Source: Vampirovibrionales bacterium (GTDB lineage: Bacteria > Cyanobacteriota > Vampirovibrionia > Vampirovibrionales > JAJTHC01). From it: 10,338 nucleotides of DNA. Below the pieces are notes generated by a model. That model was not told the origin of the DNA and did not search any database. It saw only the letters and a list, made by a program, of their open reading frames with translations. The stretch covers positions 1 through 10,338 of the forward strand of contig JAJTHC010000177.1 in NCBI GenBank assembly GCA_021299615.1, read 5' to 3'. Both the position numbers and the translations under genes were made by a program. Each line of letters opens with the position of its first letter. Position 1 is the stretch's first letter. Below are positions 7,152-10,338 of the stretch, piece after piece.

Positions 7152-8042
7152 ATGGTTTCTACCGCTAAAAAACTAACTTTAGAATCAATAACCGAAGAAC
7201 TAACCAAGCTTCCTTCGGTGCCAGATGTCATCCTAAAGCTGTCGCAAATGCTTGAAAACCCCGATGTTACCGCCGACGAATTAGGGCAGGTTATTCAGTT
7301 GGATCCCCAACTCACCGCCCAAATGTTGCGAGCGTCTAATTCGGCGTATTATGCGTTGCCTCGTGAAATTAGTAGTATGAAAGAAGCGGTGGCGATTTTA
7401 GGGCAGAAAGCACTAAAGGCTCAAGTTTACGCTATTTTGTCTCACAAAATGTTGAATCGTCAAATTGCAGGCTACGGACTTGCCAAAGGCGACTTGTGGA
7501 ACTCCGCCTTAACAGGAGCCGTCTATGCCAAGAAAATTGCCACGCTCTACGACTTCAAAGAATCCGACACCGCCTTTACGGTTGCCGTATTAAGAGACAT
7601 TGGCAAATTGATTCTACATGAATATGTGGGCGATGTGTTTAAAGATCTTGAAGCTCAAGCCTTAGAATCTAAGCAAGGTTTTGATGAAGCTGAACGTCAA
7701 TTACTAGGCTTTAGCCACAGTGAATTGGGTGAAGTCATCGGTAAAAAATGGAATTTCCCTGAACGCATGATTTATGCGATTCGTTACCATCATAAACCCA
7801 GCGATATGAAAGAAAAAGTGAGCGATGATGTGTATCAGTTACTCGGCATTGTTCACCTCGCCGATGCCCTTTGCATGATGTTGGGTCACGGCATGGGCAA
7901 TGACGGTTTGTTGTACGCCATTGACTTAGATTATTTGAATGCACACGGTTTCAATATCGATGCGAACACTTTACAGGAACTCATGTTGCATTTACATGCG
8001 TGCCAAGGTGAAGTCAAAACATTGAACGAATCCATTAAATAA
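7152..8042 (+). CDS. HDOD-domain signalling protein
   Basis: 296 aa from the ATG chosen here, almost entirely one HDOD domain (about 14-213). HDOD is a non-catalytic relative of HD phosphohydrolases, common in bacterial signal transduction, chemotaxis and cyclic-nucleotide pathways. Recognisable features are LPSVPDVILKL (20-30), LDPQLTAQMLRASNSAYYALP (50-70), the motif AVLRDIGKLIL (145-155), where catalytic HD enzymes have HD-G-K, and ERQLLGFSHSELGEVIGKKW (181-200) leading to AIRYHHKP. An upstream in-frame GTG at 7137 would add five residues but has no Shine-Dalgarno. The ATG at 7152 has AAGAGTGAG (7133-7141) 10 nt before it, so I prefer it. The C-terminal about 80 residues are helical with no recognised domain. 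cheD follows after 36 nt on the same strand, so the two probably act in one pathway. Confidence 0.9.
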   Translation: MVSTAKKLTLESITEELTKLPSVPDVILKLSQMLENPDVTADELGQVIQLDPQLTAQMLRASNSAYYALPREISSMKEAVAILGQKALKAQVYAILSHKMLNRQIAGYGLAKGDLWNSALTGAVYAKKIATLYDFKESDTAFTVAVLRDIGKLILHEYVGDVFKDLEAQALESKQGFDEAERQLLGFSHSELGEVIGKKWNFPERMIYAIRYHHKPSDMKEKVSDDVYQLLGIVHLADALCMMLGHGMGNDGLLYAIDLDYLNAHGFNIDANTLQELMLHLHACQGEVKTLNESIK

Positions 8043-8078
8043 CCCTGCACACCCTTAATTAGCATAAAGTGATCCCTT

Positions 8079-8666
8079 ATGATTCAAACTCAATCTCATA
8101 CCACGTCTAACCTAGATCTTGCCGATGTGCTGAAGCAGATTTCAAGCATTGAAGAAATTGAAATTGGCGACTTTCAAGCCTCTTCAATGTCTAAGACAAA
8201 TTACTATGTCAAAAATGTCACCACGGGCTTATGTGTGATTATGTATGATACCCATGCCCATGTGGGAGGAATGGCTTACATTATGTTGCCAGACAGTGAG
8301 TTTCAACAAACACAGACCACAGGCTTCAAAAAGCCTTTGGACGATACCGCCTTTAAAGCCTGTTATGCCGATATTGCCTTACCCAAGCTATGGGAACACC
8401 TGCAAGGCTTAGGGGCAAGTTCGGAAAATACACAATGCGTCCTGATTGGCGGAAGTCAACTCTTTACCTTTGGGGGTGGACGTGGCAATCCCTTGAACAT
8501 CGGGGCCAGAAATGCCATTACCGCTCGCACGACGCTGGCTCGCATGGGCTTGAGCATTAAGCACACCGAAGTGGGAGGCAATCGCCCTCGTAATGCCGTG
8601 TTTATGCTGGCAGACGGTCGTATTTTTGTACAGATGAAGGGTGGCGAAACCATTCAGATTATGTAG
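8079..8666 (+). CDS. cheD: CheD-family protein (chemoreceptor glutamine deamidase homologue), active site altered
   Basis: 195 aa. CheD deamidates glutamines in methyl-accepting chemotaxis receptors and binds CheC in many bacteria. The family is clear from GGMAYIMLPD (63-72), a YADIAL segment, the NIGARN stretch with ITARTTLARMGL after it, and VGGNRPRNAVF. In Thermotoga maritima CheD, as I recall it, the triad is Thr21, Cys27 and His44. The His position in GG-M-A-H is Tyr67 here. Aligned without gaps back from Asp57, the Cys position is Gly50 and the Thr position Val44; with two small gaps Cys52 and Thr48 could take those roles. About 35 extra N-terminal residues precede the domain. The start has a purine-rich AAAGTGAT 5 nt upstream. 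It may have reduced or no deamidase activity and serve as a binding partner. Confidence 0.9.
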   Translation: MIQTQSHTTSNLDLADVLKQISSIEEIEIGDFQASSMSKTNYYVKNVTTGLCVIMYDTHAHVGGMAYIMLPDSEFQQTQTTGFKKPLDDTAFKACYADIALPKLWEHLQGLGASSENTQCVLIGGSQLFTFGGGRGNPLNIGARNAITARTTLARMGLSIKHTEVGGNRPRNAVFMLADGRIFVQMKGGETIQIM

Positions 8667-8670
8667 AAGG

Positions 8671-8794
8671 CTCTGCAAAATGGGGAAGCGTCATCCTGAG
8701 TTAAACGAAGGATCTCCCAAGCCCTTGCGGTTTCCTTTTTGGGAGACGTTTCGCTTCGCTCAACATGACATTTTATCTTTTTAGGTAGACTTTC
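8671..8794 (+). repeat. GTCATCCTGAG-type palindromic repeat, copy 1
   Basis: It starts CTCTGCAAAA (8671), 4 nt after the cheD stop, and ends near GACTTTC (8788-8794). The core GTCATCCTGAG (8690-8700) pairs with CTCAACATGAC (8759-8769), and CTCCCAA (8714-8720) with TTGGGAG (8739-8745), around the loop GCCCTTGCGGTTTCC. A T-rich run (8771-8782) follows. The position between two convergent genes and the hairpin-plus-T layout suggest it terminates transcription, probably from both sides. Copy 2 (from 9484) shares the ends and the loop. Similar GTCATCCTGAG palindromes are, to my knowledge, widespread intergenic repeats in many bacteria. Confidence 0.8.
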
Positions 8795-8799
8795 AATTG

Positions 8800-9360
8800 T
8801 TAGGTGCGAACAGACGGTGGTGCGGGTCGTTGTTGCTGCTGCTGTTGTGGAACGGCTCCACGATTAAAAGGCACCGCATTATTCACGGCACCAGGGTAGG
8901 CGGCTCCGTAACCTGCTGCGTAAGGCAAGCCTGCTAGCCCAAGTTCTGCCCCTGAACCATACGGATTCGCTGGCGTACCTGGGAAGGCTGGATATTGAGC
9001 AGGGAAGCTGAAGTTAGGCGGATAAGGCGTTAAGCCTTGTTGCCATTGCGTCCATTGCGACAGTTGGGTAATGCCAAAGTCGCTTCCGTTGATGAGCTTT
9101 TTCACGTCATCGCTCGTGCCGTTTCGGTTCCACAAGGTAGCACCGTCAAAGAATTCTTGCGTGCCTCCGTATGGATTGGTCATTAAGGAGCCTTCGCTAT
9201 ACGGTCCTAGATCGAAGTTGCCACGAGGCATCCCGTTCGGGGCAGGTAGTGGCTGATAAGTTAAGCCTGGAACGACCGCAGCGGTGGTGGCGTCTGGAGT
9301 AAAGCCTGTTGGGTAGTCGGGCATTAAGCGTGTTCCGTTGTATGGATACATCATATTCAT
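8800..9360 (-). CDS. Hypothetical Pro/Gly/Tyr/Asn-rich low-complexity protein with a poly-Gln tract
   Basis: 186 aa that I cannot assign to a family. There is no signal peptide and no membrane segment. The composition is dominated by Pro, Gly, Tyr, Ala and Asn with few charged residues. The only plausibly folded stretch is about residues 66-108 (TQEFFDGATLWNRNGTSDD, then VKKLINGSDFGITQLSQW). The remainder, with repeated PYG/YPAFPG-like pieces, a six-Gln run (8830-8847) and the tail RPAPPSVRT, looks disordered. The start is ATG 9360, with AGGAA at 9371-9375 about 10 nt upstream; two further Met codons follow within four residues. It converges with cheD across palindromic repeat copy 1. Codon use looks ordinary and no antisense gene competes, so it is probably expressed. 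Function unknown. Confidence 0.65.
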   Translation of the reverse strand: MNMMYPYNGTRLMPDYPTGFTPDATTAAVVPGLTYQPLPAPNGMPRGNFDLGPYSEGSLMTNPYGGTQEFFDGATLWNRNGTSDDVKKLINGSDFGITQLSQWTQWQQGLTPYPPNFSFPAQYPAFPGTPANPYGSGAELGLAGLPYAAGYGAAYPGAVNNAVPFNRGAVPQQQQQQRPAPPSVRT

Positions 9361-9414
9361 AATCGTTTGATTCCTATTCGTCCCTTGAAAAAAGTGGTTT
9401 GATTGACTAAAAGC

Positions 9415-9460
9415 CTTTGTACTAGCATAAAGGCAAGTGGCGTCAGCTTTTGTGCTAGCG
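9415..9460 (-). repeat. Direct repeat plus inverted repeat upstream of the low-complexity gene
   Basis: On the plus strand the near-copies CCTTTGTACTAGCA (9414-9427) and CTTTTGTGCTAGCG (9447-9460) are 33 bp apart, about three helical turns, with 11 of 14 matches. GCCTTT (9413-9418) and AAAGGC (9429-9434) form an inverted repeat over the first copy. They lie downstream of the predicted transcription start, where an operator or leader hairpin could act. Confidence 0.35.
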
Positions 9461-9463
9461 TTT

Positions 9464-9492
9464 GTTACATTTCGTATAAAAAGCTCTGTAAA
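9464..9492 (-). promoter_or_regulatory. Sigma70-type promoter candidate for the low-complexity gene
   Basis: On the minus strand, -35 TTTACA (9487-9492, 5 of 6 to TTGACA), a 17-bp spacer and -10 TGTAAC (9464-9469, 4 of 6 to TATAAT). The expected start is about 9457, leaving a leader near 96 nt. The -35 box overlaps the terminal CTCTGTAAAA of palindromic repeat copy 2, so the repeat may supply part of the promoter. Confidence 0.35.
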
Positions 9493-9763
9493 ACTCTAAA
9501 AACACACCGTCATCCTGAGTGAAACGAAGGATCCCCCTAGCCCTTGCGGTTTCTATCTCTGGAGATGTTTCGCAATGCTCATACCATTTAAACGATTAAA
9601 TGTCGTGTTGTCTCTTCGTTGTCGCTACGATTTTTTTGTTCAGTTATGTAGGTCAGTCTACACGCCCTCACAAAAAAATCTAGGCTCCTAGAATAGCCTA
9701 ACACGCTATTCATTCGTTTAAATGGTATCAACAGGGCGTCTTATTTTTTAGACTTTCGCAGAG
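9484..9763 (+). repeat. GTCATCCTGAG-type palindromic repeat, copy 2, split by element B
   Basis: Its left part, 9484-9581, opens with CTCTGTAAAA and continues through GTCATCCTGAG (9509-9519), the shared loop CCCTTGCGGTTTC and ATGTTTCGCAATGCTCA. It resumes at about 9728 as TCAACAGGGCGTC and ends ACTTTCGCAGAG (9752-9763), whose CAGAG is inverted relative to the opening CTCTG. Removing 9582-9730 rejoins the halves into a unit of about 131 bp that aligns with copy 1 (124 bp). This explains most of the 419-nt gene-free stretch 9361-9779. Confidence 0.78.
9582..9727 (-). mobile_element. Element B: 146-bp palindrome-ended insertion (MITE-like), related to element A
   Basis: Perfect inverted ends ATACCATTTAAACGA (9581-9595) and TCGTTTAAATGGTAT (9714-9728) enclose a non-coding core. 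The sequence TCA occurs on both sides (9579-9581 and 9728-9730), and the uninterrupted palindromic repeat copy 1 has a single TCA at that point, which is a 3-bp target-site duplication. Read on the minus strand, the core carries the same two blocks as element A, block 1 at 9679-9700 and block 2 at 9609-9632. It also has its own stems: CGTGT/ACACG directly outside the blocks, TTTTTTTGT/ACAAAAAAA and TGTAG/CTACA between them. No transposase is encoded, so mobility would need one in trans. Confidence 0.8.
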
Positions 9764-9779
9764 GGTTCTATACAAAAAA

Positions 9780-10280
9780 TCAAACGATTTCTTGCGGAAG
9801 CGGGTATTTTTCTTGGAGTCGACTTAAAAAATACGTTTTATTTTTTTGCATAATGGGATCATGAGGTCGAAACCGCATGGCTTTTTCATTCGCAATAGCC
9901 GCCTCTTTATAAAGCCCTTGTCGATCATAAACCACACATATTTGAAGATAAGGAAACCACGTACTAAATTGATCTTCTACCATATCAATGGCTTTAGCAG
10001 GTCGCTTCATTGAAACACACAGGTTGTACCAATGTAAGGCTTCTTCATAATCAGAACGGTCTAACGCCAAATTCCCTAAATAATAATACGCCTTTGCCTT
10101 TAAGGGTACTTCTTTGACGGCTTCATACAAATAGTGCTGGGCGTCTTTTCTATTAGAACAAGACTTTTCATAATCGGCGATTCTAATAAAAGCTTCATGA
10201 GGATACAGAGAAATAGCGAAAATATTATGAGTGGCGTAAAAAGTGAGGAAATGGAGTGATTTTTCCTGAAATTGCCTCAA
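9780..10280 (-). CDS. TPR protein resembling the C-terminus of glycosyltransferase-2/TPR proteins; possible truncated remnant
   Basis: 166 aa with TPR helices from about residue 28 on: IADYEKSCSNRKDAQHYLYEAV, then KAKAYYYLGNLALDRSDYEEAL and PYLQICVVYDRQGLYKEAA, ending NEKAMRFRPHDPIMQKNKTYFL. Order and spacing match the C-terminal TPR half of family 2 glycosyltransferase-TPR proteins as I know them, including the segment after the second repeat (SMKRPAKAI then TWFPY). No glycosyltransferase domain precedes it: a TAA stop lies directly before the TTG start at 10280, and the remaining 58 bases upstream encode nothing like one. There is no ATG before about residue 90. A GGGG at 10285-10288 could be a ribosome site, while the overlapping TATAAT (10279-10284) could be a -10 box. 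It may be a short real gene or the decayed 3' end of a larger one next to mobile repeats. Confidence 0.55.
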   Translation of the reverse strand: MRQFQEKSLHFLTFYATHNIFAISLYPHEAFIRIADYEKSCSNRKDAQHYLYEAVKEVPLKAKAYYYLGNLALDRSDYEEALHWYNLCVSMKRPAKAIDMVEDQFSTWFPYLQICVVYDRQGLYKEAAIANEKAMRFRPHDPIMQKNKTYFLSRLQEKYPLPQEIV

Positions 10281-10338
10281 TTATACCCCTGAAGTCCCTC
10301 TATATCGTCTATTTCCTAGAAAAAGGCACACTACCCCC

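Noticed and set aside
7591..7599. Arg replacing His in the HD-like motif of the HDOD protein
   Set aside because: HDOD domains as a class lack the full catalytic metal site, so this is not evidence of decay.
9380..9406. Sigma28-like pattern (CAAA-N15-GACGAATA) on the minus strand before the low-complexity gene
   Set aside because: Both boxes match the consensus poorly; spacing alone is not persuasive.

Overview
The window looks like chromosomal housekeeping sequence of a diderm (outer-membrane) bacterium that makes chemotaxis proteins. It has an OstA/LptD-like outer-membrane assembly protein, a WecA-type polyprenyl-phosphate sugar transferase and a CheD homologue. Base composition is moderate (somewhat AT-rich) and spacers between tandem genes are short. 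Taxonomy cannot be fixed from this window. A non-photosynthetic cyanobacterial relative (Vampirovibrionia/Melainabacteria) is my tentative guess, from the overall flavour of the LptD-like and glycosyltransferase-TPR proteins.

Layout: (1) 1-2727, plus strand: the 3' part of pth (peptidyl-tRNA hydrolase), then a 719-aa secreted OstA/LptD-like protein. (2) 2728-2988: gene-free gap between convergent genes, filled by a composite palindromic repeat, 'element A'. (3) 6908 down to 2989, minus strand: a probable three-gene operon of glyA (serine hydroxymethyltransferase), wecA-like transferase and a membrane-anchored TPR protein; the last two overlap by 4 bp. A good sigma70-type promoter sits just before glyA. 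(4) 6909-7151: divergent promoter region. On the plus side it carries a sigma28-like (flagellar/chemotaxis class) promoter candidate and a 10-bp direct repeat. (5) 7152-8666, plus strand: an HDOD-domain signalling protein and a CheD-family protein that lacks the usual catalytic histidine. (6) 8667-10338, minus strand: a Pro/Gly/Tyr/Gln-rich protein of unknown function and a TPR fragment resembling the C-terminus of glycosyltransferase-2/TPR proteins. The gaps here hold two copies of a GTCATCCTGAG-type palindromic repeat, the second split by a 146-bp element, 'element B'.

The most unusual signal is the relationship between elements A and B. They sit about 6.7 kb apart in opposite orientation. 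They share two nearly invariant blocks (22 and 24 nt), while the segments around and between the blocks have different sequences that still form base-paired stems in each copy. Conserved internal-loop sequence framed by covarying stems is what a structured RNA, or a hairpin-dependent mobile element, would show. Element B also has a clear insertion footprint (15-bp terminal inverted repeats and a 3-bp TCA duplication) that splits the other repeat, so the family is or was mobile.
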